A stretch of DNA of 64,000 bases, from assembly GCF_900566075.1 (NCBI RefSeq), contig NZ_UPHU01000001.1, forward strand, positions 744,001 through 808,000. Reading direction: 5' to 3'. The translations under genes were made by a program, and so were the position numbers. This stretch comes from Mycobacterium pseudokansasii (GTDB taxonomy: Bacteria; Actinomycetota; Actinomycetes; Mycobacteriales; Mycobacteriaceae). The notes beneath the pieces are model-generated. The model worked only from the letters and a program-made list of their open reading frames with translations, was not told the DNA's origin and did not search any database. Of this stretch, positions 44,985-52,745 are shown one piece after another (the first letter of the stretch is position 1; each line of letters opens with the position of its first letter).

Positions 44985-46105
44985 TGACCGCATCGGGGGT
45001 TGTTCCGCAAGTCGTTGCCGTCGCTGCAGAACACGCCGAGCGAGTGGACGCCGACTGTTCGTTTCCGGTGGAGTCGGTGGATGCCCTGCGGGCCAACGGC
45101 CTCCTTGGTCTGGTGCTACCGGCCGATGTCGGTGGAATGGCTGCTAGCCCAAGGGAATTCACGCAGGTAGTGGCGCAACTATCGGCCGCCTGCGGATCGA
45201 CAGCCATGATCTATCTGATGCATGTGGCCGCGGCCGTCGCGGTCGCCGCAGCGCCCCCGCCGGGCCTGCCGGATCTGTTGGCGGACATGGCTTCTGGCAA
45301 GAAACTAGGCACGTTGGCGTTCAGCGAAAAGGGCTCTCGTTCGCACTTCTGGGCGCCGGTGTCCACCTCGACGGCCGACGGGGACGCCGTCGTCGTGCAG
45401 GCCGACAAGAGCTGGGTGACGTCGGCGGGGTTCGCCGACGTCTACGTCGTCTCCACCGGTTCGGTCAGTGGCGTCGCCGGAGACGTTGATCTCTACGCGG
45501 TTCCGGCGGATACGCCCGGCCTGCGGGTGACCGGCACCTTCACCGGGATGGGTCTGCGCGGCAATGCCTCGGCGCCGATGTCGGTCGACATTCGCGTGCC
45601 CGCCTCCAATCGCCTGGGCCCGCCGGGCGGCGGATTCGGCATGATGATGGAAACCGTCCTGCCGTGGTTCAACCTCGGAAATGCGGCCGTGTCACTGGGT
45701 TTGGCGACCGCCGCCACCAGCGCCGCGGTCAAGCACGTCACCAGCGCCCGGCTGGAACACCTCGGCGGGAGCCTGGCCGAGTTGCCGACGATCCGCGCCC
45801 AGATCGCTCGGATGGGCACCGGGCTGGCGGCGCAGGAGGCATATCTGGCGCAGGTCGCCGACCGGGTGAGTTCGCCCGACGACACCACACTGACACATGT
45901 GCTGGGAGTCAAAGCGTCGGTCAACGACGCCGCGCTGACCATCACCGAGTCGGCGATGCGGGTGTGTGGCGGTGCGGCGTTCTCCAAGCATCTGCCCATC
46001 GAACGGGCTTTCCGCGACGCTCGCGCCGGGGCGGTGATGGCACCGACCGCCGACGCACTGTACGACTTCTACGGCCGGGCCGTCACCGGGCTGCCGCTGT
46101 TCTAG
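44984..46105 (+). CDS. Acyl-CoA-dehydrogenase-fold flavoprotein
   Basis: This 373-residue protein has the three-domain ACAD fold: helical N-terminus (ESVDALRANGLLGLVLPADVG), beta domain (LGTLAFSEKGSRSHFWAP, ADKSWVTSAGFADVYVVSTG), then MGLRGNASAPMSVDI and a helical C-terminus (MRVCGGAAFSKHLPIERAFR). Members are either acyl-CoA dehydrogenases or FMN/FAD monooxygenases such as those for sulfur compounds (DszC/SfnB-like). The gene is squeezed between a DoxX-like and a substrate-binding protein gene, with no CoA ligase or hydratase. That context makes a non-beta-oxidation role more likely; this is inference. Confidence 0.85.
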   Translation: MTASGVVPQVVAVAAEHAERVDADCSFPVESVDALRANGLLGLVLPADVGGMAASPREFTQVVAQLSAACGSTAMIYLMHVAAAVAVAAAPPPGLPDLLADMASGKKLGTLAFSEKGSRSHFWAPVSTSTADGDAVVVQADKSWVTSAGFADVYVVSTGSVSGVAGDVDLYAVPADTPGLRVTGTFTGMGLRGNASAPMSVDIRVPASNRLGPPGGGFGMMMETVLPWFNLGNAAVSLGLATAATSAAVKHVTSARLEHLGGSLAELPTIRAQIARMGTGLAAQEAYLAQVADRVSSPDDTTLTHVLGVKASVNDAALTITESAMRVCGGAAFSKHLPIERAFRDARAGAVMAPTADALYDFYGRAVTGLPLF

Positions 46106-46113
46106 GGAGGGAT

Positions 46114-46938
46114 ATGTCAGCCGAACCGCTGGTTGTCGGGGCTGTGGCATACACGCCCAATGTGGTCCCGATCTGGGAGGGCATCCGAAGCTACTTTCGG
46201 GACTCCCAAAACCCGGATACCGACATGGATTTCGTGCTCTACTCTCACTACGGGCGGTTGGTCGACTCGCTGATTGCTGGTCACATCGACATCGCCTGGA
46301 ACACCAACCTCGCTTATGTGCGAACCGTGCTGCAGACGGGCGGGCACTGCACGGCCCTGGCCCAGCGGGACACCGACGTGGACTACACCACCGTCTTCGT
46401 GGCGCGCGCCGGCGGTGGACTGCACGGCGCGGGCGATATTGCCGGAAAACGTCTTGCGCTCGGGTCCGCCGACTCCGCGCACGCAGCGATCCTGCCGCTG
46501 TATTACCTGCGGCGCGCCGGCATCGCCGAGACGGCCTTGCACGTCATCCGATTCAACACCGACATCGGCAAACACGGCGACACCGGCCGCAGCGAACTGG
46601 ACGCGGTGGACGCCGTGCTGGCCGGGGAGGCCGATGTGGCGGCCATCGGGAGCTCGACGTGGGCGGCTATGGGTGCCGCAGAGCTGATGGGGGAGTCGCT
46701 GGCCGAAGTCTGGCGCACCGACGGCTACTGCCACTGCATGTTCACCGCGTTGGACACCTTGGCCGCCGAGCGGTACCAGCCGTGGCTGGACCGGTTGCTG
46801 GCGATGAACTGGGAGAACCCCGAGCACCGAAAGATATTGGAACTCGAGGGGTTACGACGCTGGGTGCCGCCGCATCTGGATGGATACAAGCCGTTGTTCG
46901 AGGCCGTCGAGGAGCAGGGTATCGACCCGCGATGGTAA
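46114..46938 (+). CDS. PhnD/SsuA-type substrate-binding protein without signal peptide
   Basis: This 274-residue periplasmic-binding-protein fold begins LVVGAVAYTPNVVPIWEGI and contains DFVLYSHYGRLVDSLIAGHI, DIAWNTNLAYVRTVL, AGKRLALGSADSAHAAILPL and AIGSSTWAAMGA, the pattern of phosphonate/aliphatic-sulfonate binding proteins. It lacks any export or lipoprotein signal and no ABC permease or ATPase is nearby. It may therefore bind its ligand inside the cell as an enzyme partner. A GGGAGG ribosome site precedes ATG 46114. Its end overlaps the radical SAM gene by 7 bp. Confidence 0.83.
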   Translation: MSAEPLVVGAVAYTPNVVPIWEGIRSYFRDSQNPDTDMDFVLYSHYGRLVDSLIAGHIDIAWNTNLAYVRTVLQTGGHCTALAQRDTDVDYTTVFVARAGGGLHGAGDIAGKRLALGSADSAHAAILPLYYLRRAGIAETALHVIRFNTDIGKHGDTGRSELDAVDAVLAGEADVAAIGSSTWAAMGAAELMGESLAEVWRTDGYCHCMFTALDTLAAERYQPWLDRLLAMNWENPEHRKILELEGLRRWVPPHLDGYKPLFEAVEEQGIDPRW

Positions 46939-47930
46939 TCCTGGACTTGATGCGCCAGGTGGGTGGTCTTGCACAGGGCGCCACCGTCGAGGTTGCCGTC
47001 AGCAGTCCCGGCGACCGAGAGCTTGCCGAAAAGTGGTGCGCCCGAACCGGAAACACTCTGGTGCGTGCGGACCTGGACGAGGCGGGAGCCGGTACCGTGA
47101 TAGTGCGGCGCGGTCATCCGCCCGATCCCGCCGAGGTGCTGGGCGCCGATCGGCTGCCCGGGGTCCGGCTGTGGCTCTATACCAATTTTCATTGCAATCT
47201 GTCTTGCGACTACTGCTGTGTCTCCTCGTCGCCGCAGGCTGCGCACCGCGAACTCGGGGCCGAACGAATCGGCCGCATTGTCGGTGAAGCCGCGCGCTGG
47301 GGGGTACGGGAGTTGTTCCTCACCGGCGGTGAGCCGTTCCTGCTGCCCGACATCGCCACGATCATCTCGACCTGTGTCGAGACGCTGCCCACCACCGTCC
47401 TGACTAACGGGATGGTGTTCAAAGGCCGGGCGCGCCGGGCGCTGGAATCCTTGCCCAGAGATGGGCTCGCCCTGCAGATCAGCCTGGACTCGGCGACGCC
47501 GGAGCTGCACGACTTGCATCGCGGCGCCGGGACGTGGGAAAAGGCGGTCGCCGGAATCCGTTTCGCGTTGTCGCTGGGCTTCCGGGTACGCGTGGCCGCG
47601 ACGGTCGCCGCCCCCGGGCCCGGCGAACTGGCCGCATTTCACGAGTTCCTCGACGCACTCGGCATCGCTGGCGAGGATCAGCTGGTGCGACCGATCGCCT
47701 TGGAAGGCGTTGCGTCCAAGGGGTTGTCGCTGCGCCGCGAATCGCTGGTTCCGGAGGTGACCGTCACCGCCGACGGCGTGTACTGGCATCCGGTAGCCGC
47801 CACCGACGAGCGGGCCCTGGTGTCGCGGACCATCGAACCGCTGACCCCGGCGCTGGACGCGGTAAGCCGGCTGTTCACCGAGCAGTGGGCGCGGGCCGCC
47901 GAGGCGGCCGCGCTGTTCCCGTGCGCGTAG
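46932..47930 (+). CDS. Radical SAM protein with TusA-like N-terminal domain
   Basis: This is a 332-residue protein. Residues 1-60 look like a TusA sulfur-carrier domain that starts just after the place of the CPxP motif (LMRQVGGLAQGATVEV, SSPGDRELAEKWCARTGNTL). The radical SAM core has Cys 88, 92 and 95 (FHCNLSCDYCC), then RELFLTGGEPFLLPD (GGEP at 132-135). No SPASM cluster motif is visible; the protein ends LFPCA. Radical SAM enzymes cleave SAM with a [4Fe-4S] cluster to start radical chemistry, often on peptides. It is the last gene of the doxX, ACAD, phnD-like, radical SAM operon and faces a Cys/His-rich mini-gene. The substrate is unknown. Confidence 0.87.
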   Translation: MVILDLMRQVGGLAQGATVEVAVSSPGDRELAEKWCARTGNTLVRADLDEAGAGTVIVRRGHPPDPAEVLGADRLPGVRLWLYTNFHCNLSCDYCCVSSSPQAAHRELGAERIGRIVGEAARWGVRELFLTGGEPFLLPDIATIISTCVETLPTTVLTNGMVFKGRARRALESLPRDGLALQISLDSATPELHDLHRGAGTWEKAVAGIRFALSLGFRVRVAATVAAPGPGELAAFHEFLDALGIAGEDQLVRPIALEGVASKGLSLRRESLVPEVTVTADGVYWHPVAATDERALVSRTIEPLTPALDAVSRLFTEQWARAAEAAALFPCA

Positions 47931-47952
47931 TGCGCGACGCTCAGCCGACCGA

Positions 47953-48225
47953 CTAATCGCGGCTGCTCATCGAAGGCGCCTCGATCTCGGAGTCCCACCC
48001 CGCGGCAATCACATCGTTCTCGTGGGCGCTGACTGATTCGGTACCCAATTTGCCTGCCTTGCAGCGACAACCGAAGGGGGCAATGGACTTGTCGCTGAAA
48101 GACGGGCACCACCCCCCTTACCCGTGGAGACACGTGTGGTTGAAGTGACAGTGGTAGTCGCATCCGACGGTGATGGTGCCGAATTCGGGGAGGGCCGCAG
48201 GCCGCGCAGAGGCGGTGGCAGTCAT
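47953..48225 (-). other. Cys/His-rich small frame with an in-frame TAA (35-residue peptide, or a disrupted 90-codon gene)
   Basis: On the minus strand ATG 48225, with GAGAAGGG five bases upstream, opens a frame whose residues 21-35 read GCDYHCHFNHTCLHG (Cys 22, 26 and 32; His 25, 27, 30 and 34). TAA follows at 48118-48120. The same frame then stays open for 54 more codons to TAG at 47953-47955, with protein-like composition (GGWCPSFSDK, PFGCRCKAGK, HENDVIAAGWDSE) and three more Cys. It is either a real 35-residue metal-binding or RiPP-like peptide, or a 90-codon gene broken by one stop. It lies 59 bp downstream of the panE-like gene on the same strand and converges on the radical SAM gene. 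Confidence 0.45.
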
Positions 48226-48284
48226 CGACGCCCTTCTCTCGGTCGCAGCCTCGTCGACGCACCAGGCGTATATCCGACCTCGGA

Positions 48285-49208
48285 TCAGCAGCCGCCCCAA
48301 TGCTTTTCCACCGACTTGGCCACCGCCGTCAAGGTCGCATTCACCGGCGTCGCCACCCCGACCCGGGCGCCGTACCGCGGGACCGCACCGTTGATGACGT
48401 CGATCTCGCTGATCCGGCGCGCTTCGTGGTCCAGCAGGGCCGACGGCTTCGCGTCGGGCATCGCCGCGCCGAAGGCCCGGACATGGGAGACGGGGTCAGT
48501 CACCGCCACCGCAATACCCGATGCCCGCGCTACCTCCCACGCCTCGGTCGCGGCCGCGCGGCTCACCGGGCCCATCTCCGGGTCGTCCATCACCTGGCCC
48601 ACCGTCATCGCGGTCAATGCGCACGGCGCGCTGTAGGCCACATTGCAGATCAGCTTCTCCCACTGCATGGCGGCGATGTCGGTGACCGCGGCGGCATCGA
48701 AACCGGCTTGGGTCCAGGCCCGGGCGATCGACTCGACGGTCTCGTGCGGCAGCGACGCATAAGCCCCGAACCGCATGGCGCGCATGGCGTTGTGGCGCAC
48801 GTGCCCGGGTGCGATCCGCGCCGCGCCGAAGCCGCTGGCGATCCCGACCGCGACCCGCCGGTCTCCGACGATACCGGCGACGGTCTCGGCCGACCCCAGA
48901 CCGTTCTGGATGGTCAGGACCGCGGTAGCGGCGCCCAGCATCGGAAGCGCCTGCCGCGCAGCGGTTTCCACATCAGCGGCCTTGACGGCCAGCACAATCA
49001 GGTCCATCGCCTCGGCGGGGGCGGCGGTGGCGGCCCGCAGCGGCACCAGCTGCTCATAACCGGGTCCGGTGACCCGCAGCCCGTGTCGGGCGATCTGCTC
49101 GACGCCGGCCCGCTGCCGATCGATGACCACGACGTCATTGCCCGCGGCGGTCAGCTTGGCTGCATAGATGGAACCCATTGCGCCGCAGCCTATTATCGCG
49201 ATTTTCAT
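48285..49208 (-). CDS. 2-dehydropantoate 2-reductase family protein (PanE/ApbA-like)
   Basis: This 307-residue protein starts KIAIIGCGAMGSIYAAKLTA (NADPH fold) and has the DLIVLAVKAADVETAARQAL strand, TIQNGLGSAETVAGIVGD and the C-terminal WEKLICNVAYSAPCALTAM with the Lys and Asn of the active-site helix. The family reduces ketopantoate or other 2-oxo acids. ATG 49208 is decided by the conserved N-terminus. It follows a TarD-like dehydratase by 11 bp. Since tartrate dehydratase makes a 2-oxo acid (oxaloacetate), a reductase for that type of product is a fair guess and pantothenate synthesis is not proven. Confidence 0.85.
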   Translation of the reverse strand: MKIAIIGCGAMGSIYAAKLTAAGNDVVVIDRQRAGVEQIARHGLRVTGPGYEQLVPLRAATAAPAEAMDLIVLAVKAADVETAARQALPMLGAATAVLTIQNGLGSAETVAGIVGDRRVAVGIASGFGAARIAPGHVRHNAMRAMRFGAYASLPHETVESIARAWTQAGFDAAAVTDIAAMQWEKLICNVAYSAPCALTAMTVGQVMDDPEMGPVSRAAATEAWEVARASGIAVAVTDPVSHVRAFGAAMPDAKPSALLDHEARRISEIDVINGAVPRYGARVGVATPVNATLTAVAKSVEKHWGGC

Positions 49209-49219
49209 CCGGGGTGCTC

Positions 49220-50377
49220 CTATGCCGTCAGCTCGGTGATCAGGTCGGCTAAGCCGGGTTTCTGCTCGAGCCCGAAGCCCGGCGCGTCCGTCGGCGAGAT
49301 CCGGCCCTCGGTTACCGCGCACTCGTCGGGATATCCGCCGAAGGGCTGGAAAACTCCCGGGTAGGACTCGCAACCGCCCAGCCCCAGGGCCGCCGCGATG
49401 TGCAGGTTGATCAGGTGCCCGCCGTGCGGGAAGGCGAACCTCCGATCGAATCCGTGCGCCTCGATCACCTGGAGCATCCGCGCATACTCACCCAGCCCGT
49501 AGCTCAGGCCGGCGTCCATCTGGAAGACGTCGCGGCCGGGCCGCATGCCGCCGTAGCGGACCAGGTTGGTCACGTCGGGCACCGAGAACAGGTTTTCACC
49601 GGTGGCTATCGCGCCGTCGTAGTAGGCAGTCACCTCGCGGTTCAGTTCGAAATCGAGTGGATCACCGGGCTCTTCGTACCAGCGCAGGCCGTAAGGCGCC
49701 AGCGCGGTCGCCCAGTGCGTCGCGGCGGACCGGTCGAACCGGCCGTTCGCGTCGACCGCGATGCGTTCGGCGCCCACGACGTCGATCACCGCCTCGATGC
49801 GGGCGAGGTCGTCGGGCAACGCGGCGCCGCCGATCTTCATCTTGACCGCGTCATAGCCCTGATCGAGATAGCCGCGCATCTCGTCGCGCAACCCGGCCAG
49901 GCCGCGTCCCGGGTGGTAGTAGCCGCCGGCGGCATACACCGCGACCGCGGGCGCCGGGGTTCGCCCGAAATGACGTGCGATGGTCGCGTAGGCGGGTTCG
50001 TCGTCGAGTTTGGCGGTAAGGTCCCAGCACGCCAGTTCCAGGGCGGCGGCCGCGGCCGCCCGGTCGCCGTGGCCGCCCGGCTTCTCGTCGGTCAGCGCAG
50101 CTGCCAAGACGGCGGCGGGGTCGATCCGGCCGCATTGATCCAGGAGGGCGTCCGGGGCTGCCGACATCAGGCGGGGGGTCATCCGGTCACGCAGGATCCC
50201 GCTCTGGGCGAATCGCCCGATCGAGTTGAATGCCACCCCGGTGGCGGGCTTTCCGTGCCGGACCACGTCGGTGACCACTGCCACCAGCGACACCGTGTGG
50301 TGGGCGAAGTTGACGACGGCGTTGGCGGGGCCTCCGTGCAGTGCGACCGGGTGTTCCCGGACCGCGGTGAGCCGCAT
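49220..50377 (-). CDS. tarD: Enolase-superfamily dehydratase, D(-)-tartrate dehydratase (TarD) type
   Basis: This 385-residue protein has the capping domain then a beta-barrel with the expected acid/base and metal residues. The Lys motif VKMKIGG is at 178-184 and VDANGRFD carries metal ligand Asp 209. WYEEPGDPLDFEL (Glu 235) and AIATGENLFSV (Glu 261) supply the other ligands, and FPHGGHLINLHIAAA has the His near 318-321. The blocks AAGGYYHPG, RYGGMRPGRDVFQMD and YPGVFQPFGGYPDE are those I know from D-tartrate dehydratase. It would convert D-tartrate to oxaloacetate. It forms an operon with the PanE-like gene; this pair is not in the M. tuberculosis order I recall. Confidence 0.85.
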   Translation of the reverse strand: MRLTAVREHPVALHGGPANAVVNFAHHTVSLVAVVTDVVRHGKPATGVAFNSIGRFAQSGILRDRMTPRLMSAAPDALLDQCGRIDPAAVLAAALTDEKPGGHGDRAAAAAALELACWDLTAKLDDEPAYATIARHFGRTPAPAVAVYAAGGYYHPGRGLAGLRDEMRGYLDQGYDAVKMKIGGAALPDDLARIEAVIDVVGAERIAVDANGRFDRSAATHWATALAPYGLRWYEEPGDPLDFELNREVTAYYDGAIATGENLFSVPDVTNLVRYGGMRPGRDVFQMDAGLSYGLGEYARMLQVIEAHGFDRRFAFPHGGHLINLHIAAALGLGGCESYPGVFQPFGGYPDECAVTEGRISPTDAPGFGLEQKPGLADLITELTA

Positions 50378-50386
50378 CGCCCGGAG

Positions 50387-50782
50387 TCAGGAGGTCCGGG
50401 TAAACAGCACCGCGTCTTCGAACGGCAGCCGCGCGAAAACTGGCCGCCAGCCGCGGGTCACGTGCGAGGCCGCCTCGGCCATGCTCACCACCCGCGGATC
50501 GGTGATGCCAAATACCTTGGCGCGCCGGCGCATTCGCCCGCCGCCCGCCGCCGTGAGGTTTTTCAGCCAGTCCCGGTCCGGGCCGTAGGTGAGCACGATC
50601 GCCACGCCGGGCTTGCCGTCGACGGCGGCGTCGAAGGCGTTGACCGGGGTGCGGTACGGCTTGCCGGAGCGCCGTCCGACGTGCTCGATGATCGCGAACG
50701 GGGGCAGCCAGCCGGCCCACATCCGCTGAATGGGATTGGTGACATGGCGGTTGAACCGGGCGAGCCGTTGCGGAAACTGCAT
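50387..50782 (-). CDS. F420-dependent deazaflavin nitroreductase (DDN/DUF385) family protein
   Basis: This 131-residue split-beta-barrel protein is of the mycobacterial nitroreductase family: FNRHVTNPIQRMWAG, IIEHVGRRSGKPYRTPVNAF, VAIVLTYGPDRDWLKNLTAAGG, and DPRVVSMAEAASHV. Relatives include Ddn, which binds F420 and reduces quinones or nitroimidazoles. ATG 50782 is used, and the long frame upstream is shadow. It ends 9 bp before the tarD start and is probably co-transcribed. Confidence 0.88.
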   Translation of the reverse strand: MQFPQRLARFNRHVTNPIQRMWAGWLPPFAIIEHVGRRSGKPYRTPVNAFDAAVDGKPGVAIVLTYGPDRDWLKNLTAAGGGRMRRRAKVFGITDPRVVSMAEAASHVTRGWRPVFARLPFEDAVLFTRTS

Positions 50783-50884
50783 GCCACCATCCAACTCGCT
50801 TCCGGCGGCACATCTCAAGGCGGGCAATCGGCCGCGCCGGCTGTCGAAAACGTGCACTATCGAAACCGACAGGGAGGTGGGCCG

Positions 50885-51178
50885 ATGATTCGCGCCGTAT
50901 GGAACGGGACCGTGCTCGCAGAAGTGGCGCAGACCGTCAGGGTGGAGGGCAATCACTACTTCCCGCCGGAATCGGTGCGCCGCGAGTATTTGATCGACAG
51001 CCCCACCACGTCGATATGCCCGTGGAAAGGGGTGGCCAACTACTACACCGTCGTGGTGGACGGCCAGACCAACCCGGACGCTGCCTGGTATTACCCGGAC
51101 CCCAGCCCGCGGGCCAGCGACATCAAGAACCACGTGGCGTTCTGGCGGGGTGTGAGCATCGAGGGCCGGCCGGGCTAA
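50885..51178 (+). CDS. DUF427 protein
   Basis: This 97-residue protein has the full DUF427 signature: AVWNGTVLAEVAQTV, HYFPPESVRREYL, TSICPWKGVANYYTVVVDG, DAAWYYPDPSPRASDIKNHV and AFWRGVSIEG. The family is a small beta fold widespread in actinobacteria with no agreed function. ATG 50885 follows a GGGAGGTGGG site. The gene overlaps the convergent glutaredoxin-like gene by 4 bp and is divergent from the nitroreductase. Confidence 0.9.
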   Translation: MIRAVWNGTVLAEVAQTVRVEGNHYFPPESVRREYLIDSPTTSICPWKGVANYYTVVVDGQTNPDAAWYYPDPSPRASDIKNHVAFWRGVSIEGRPG

Positions 51179-51492
51179 CGGCGCCTCAGCTTTGGCCCCC
51201 GAAATGTCCACGGCCACCGGGTAGACGAGACGTGGGCGAGAAGGTGCGGAGCCTGGTTGCGGACCGCATCGATGACCTGGCCGGCCGTCGGGTTGACCAT
51301 GGCGATGTCGCCGACGACGACGGTGGGCACGGTCTCGTTGCCATCGGCGATCGAGCGGACCACCGCGGCCGCGTCCGGGTCGGTCCAGATGTTGACCTCC
51401 CGGGTGGGCAGCCGGCGTCGTCGTAGCGCCCTGCGCAGGCGCCAACAGAACGGACAGCCCGGACGCCAGTAGACCACGACTTCGCTGGCCAT
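51175..51492 (-). CDS. Glutaredoxin/mycoredoxin-like protein
   Basis: This 105-residue thioredoxin-fold protein begins VVVYWRPGCPFCWRLRRAL, with a CPFC redox pair, and continues NIWTDPDAAAVVRSIADGN and ETVPTVVVGDIAMVNP with the cis-Pro. Actinobacterial relatives (mycoredoxins) reduce mycothiol mixed disulfides. It follows a peroxiredoxin-like gene by 4 bp on the same strand, so a thiol-oxidant defence pair is likely. The basic C-terminus (RGPKLRRR) is unusual. Confidence 0.88.
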   Translation of the reverse strand: MASEVVVYWRPGCPFCWRLRRALRRRRLPTREVNIWTDPDAAAVVRSIADGNETVPTVVVGDIAMVNPTAGQVIDAVRNQAPHLLAHVSSTRWPWTFRGPKLRRR

Positions 51493-51496
51493 GCCG

Positions 51497-52063
51497 TTAC
51501 CCCAGCGACCGATCGATACTCAGCAGCTCGTCGACCGACCACTGGTCGTCGGCGTGACGCCCGTAATGCACCGCGACGAGCCTGCCTTCCGGATCGATGA
51601 GAAAGTCCGCGGGCAGTCCCAAATGCGTTGTGCCGTCAGTAGATCCGACGCCGGCGTAAGCCGGGTCGCGGCGATGCCGCAGCGCGTCGCGGTAGCCGCG
51701 GACTGAAGCCGACCAGGCACGCGGACTGGCCAGGGCACGCCAGCTCCTCTCCACCCCGAATCGCCGGTAGTGCACCTTGTCGGGGTCGGCGACCACGGCG
51801 AACGGCAGCACGGTCGGATATCCGCGCAGCGCGTCGGCCGGCGAGTGAAAGAACACCACCTCGGTGATACCGGCGTCGGTGAGCTGGTCGTGGCGGTCGG
51901 CGAAGCTGTGCAGATGCAGACTGCAGATCGGGCACCCGGCAAACCGGCGAAACTGCAGATGGGTGCGCCTACGGGGTGCCGGCACCGGCACGGACCGGCC
52001 GGTGATGGTTTCCAGCACCTGTGCGGGAATCGTCGCGCCCGTCGACAATCTGGCAGCCGTCAT
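51497..52063 (-). CDS. AhpC/TSA-like redoxin family protein
   Basis: This 188-residue thioredoxin-fold protein contains QFRRFAGCPICSLHLHSFAD with a CPIC motif, GITEVVFFHSPADALRGYP, LPFAVVADPDKVHYRRFGV and GLPADFLIDPEGRLVAVHYG. It resembles the peroxiredoxin-like Rv2521/AhpC-TSA branch, in which the first Cys attacks peroxide. ATG 52063 starts MTAARLSTGATIPAQ; an in-frame ATG at 52099 is an alternative. It is paired with the downstream glutaredoxin-like gene. Confidence 0.85.
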   Translation of the reverse strand: MTAARLSTGATIPAQVLETITGRSVPVPAPRRRTHLQFRRFAGCPICSLHLHSFADRHDQLTDAGITEVVFFHSPADALRGYPTVLPFAVVADPDKVHYRRFGVERSWRALASPRAWSASVRGYRDALRHRRDPAYAGVGSTDGTTHLGLPADFLIDPEGRLVAVHYGRHADDQWSVDELLSIDRSLG

Positions 52064-52114
52064 AAACGTAGTACACCGCGCCGGCTCGGCTGTCTCCAAC
52101 TTTCAGGCCGGGTT

Positions 52115-52606
52115 TCAGCGAGCCGCGCTCTGCGCTGCCGGCAGAAAGTGGGCGGCGTGGTCGGCGTACTCGGCGGTGACATAGACGTGGTAACGGCGCG
52201 CCAGCAGGCTCTGCTCGCTGGTGAAGTCTCGCTTTCCACCCGTCGACGCATGCGCCGCGAAGCCGAAGACGGCCCCCCACAGCGCGCCGAAAGCAATCGG
52301 TAGCAGCAGCACCCACACCCACAGCCATAGCGGACTGACGGCAAAGAGCAGGAACAGCAGGCCGATCAGCGCACCGATCCAGGCGCCGCTGGCCGCACCG
52401 GCGAGCGCGGCCTTGCCCTTGGTCATGCGGCCGGTGACTTGTTCGACGGTGCGCAGGCCGTCACCGACGATGCGCACGTGCTCGACGGGAAATCCCCCGT
52501 CAGACATGCGGTCTACCAACTCCTGAGCCGCGTGGTAGGTGTCAAACGATGCGACCAGCCGTTGTCCGGTGCTCGATGTCGGGCGTTCCCCCGCGCGGTC
52601 GGTCAT
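52115..52606 (-). CDS. General stress protein with glycine-zipper membrane segment
   Basis: This 163-residue protein has an N-terminal YflT/general-stress-17M-type domain (VASFDTYHAAQELVDRMSDG and FPVEHVRIVGDGLRTVEQVT). After it comes a Gly/Ala-rich membrane hairpin (AALAGAASGAWIGALIGLLF and WLWVWVLLLPIAFGALWGAV) and a C-terminal RRYHVYVTAEYADHAAHF. Mycobacterial relatives are membrane-associated and stress-induced. It lies upstream of the redoxin/glutaredoxin pair on the same strand, giving a three-gene stress group. Confidence 0.85.
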   Translation of the reverse strand: MTDRAGERPTSSTGQRLVASFDTYHAAQELVDRMSDGGFPVEHVRIVGDGLRTVEQVTGRMTKGKAALAGAASGAWIGALIGLLFLLFAVSPLWLWVWVLLLPIAFGALWGAVFGFAAHASTGGKRDFTSEQSLLARRYHVYVTAEYADHAAHFLPAAQSAAR

Positions 52607-52745
52607 CAGTCCTCATTCCTCCCGGTTCGTGTCTTTGTCTGTCACTGTCAGTCGTCAGAGGGTTACCCCGTGCCGGCCGGTCGTATGCACACCGCGTCGA
52701 ATCCGGCCGAAAGCGGTTGTTTGCCATGGCTTTTCGACCTCGGGG

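Noticed and set aside
48124..48636. 170-codon plus-strand frame opposite the Cys-rich peptide and the panE-like gene
   Set aside because: Antisense to a well-supported reductase gene and lacking any domain; a shadow.
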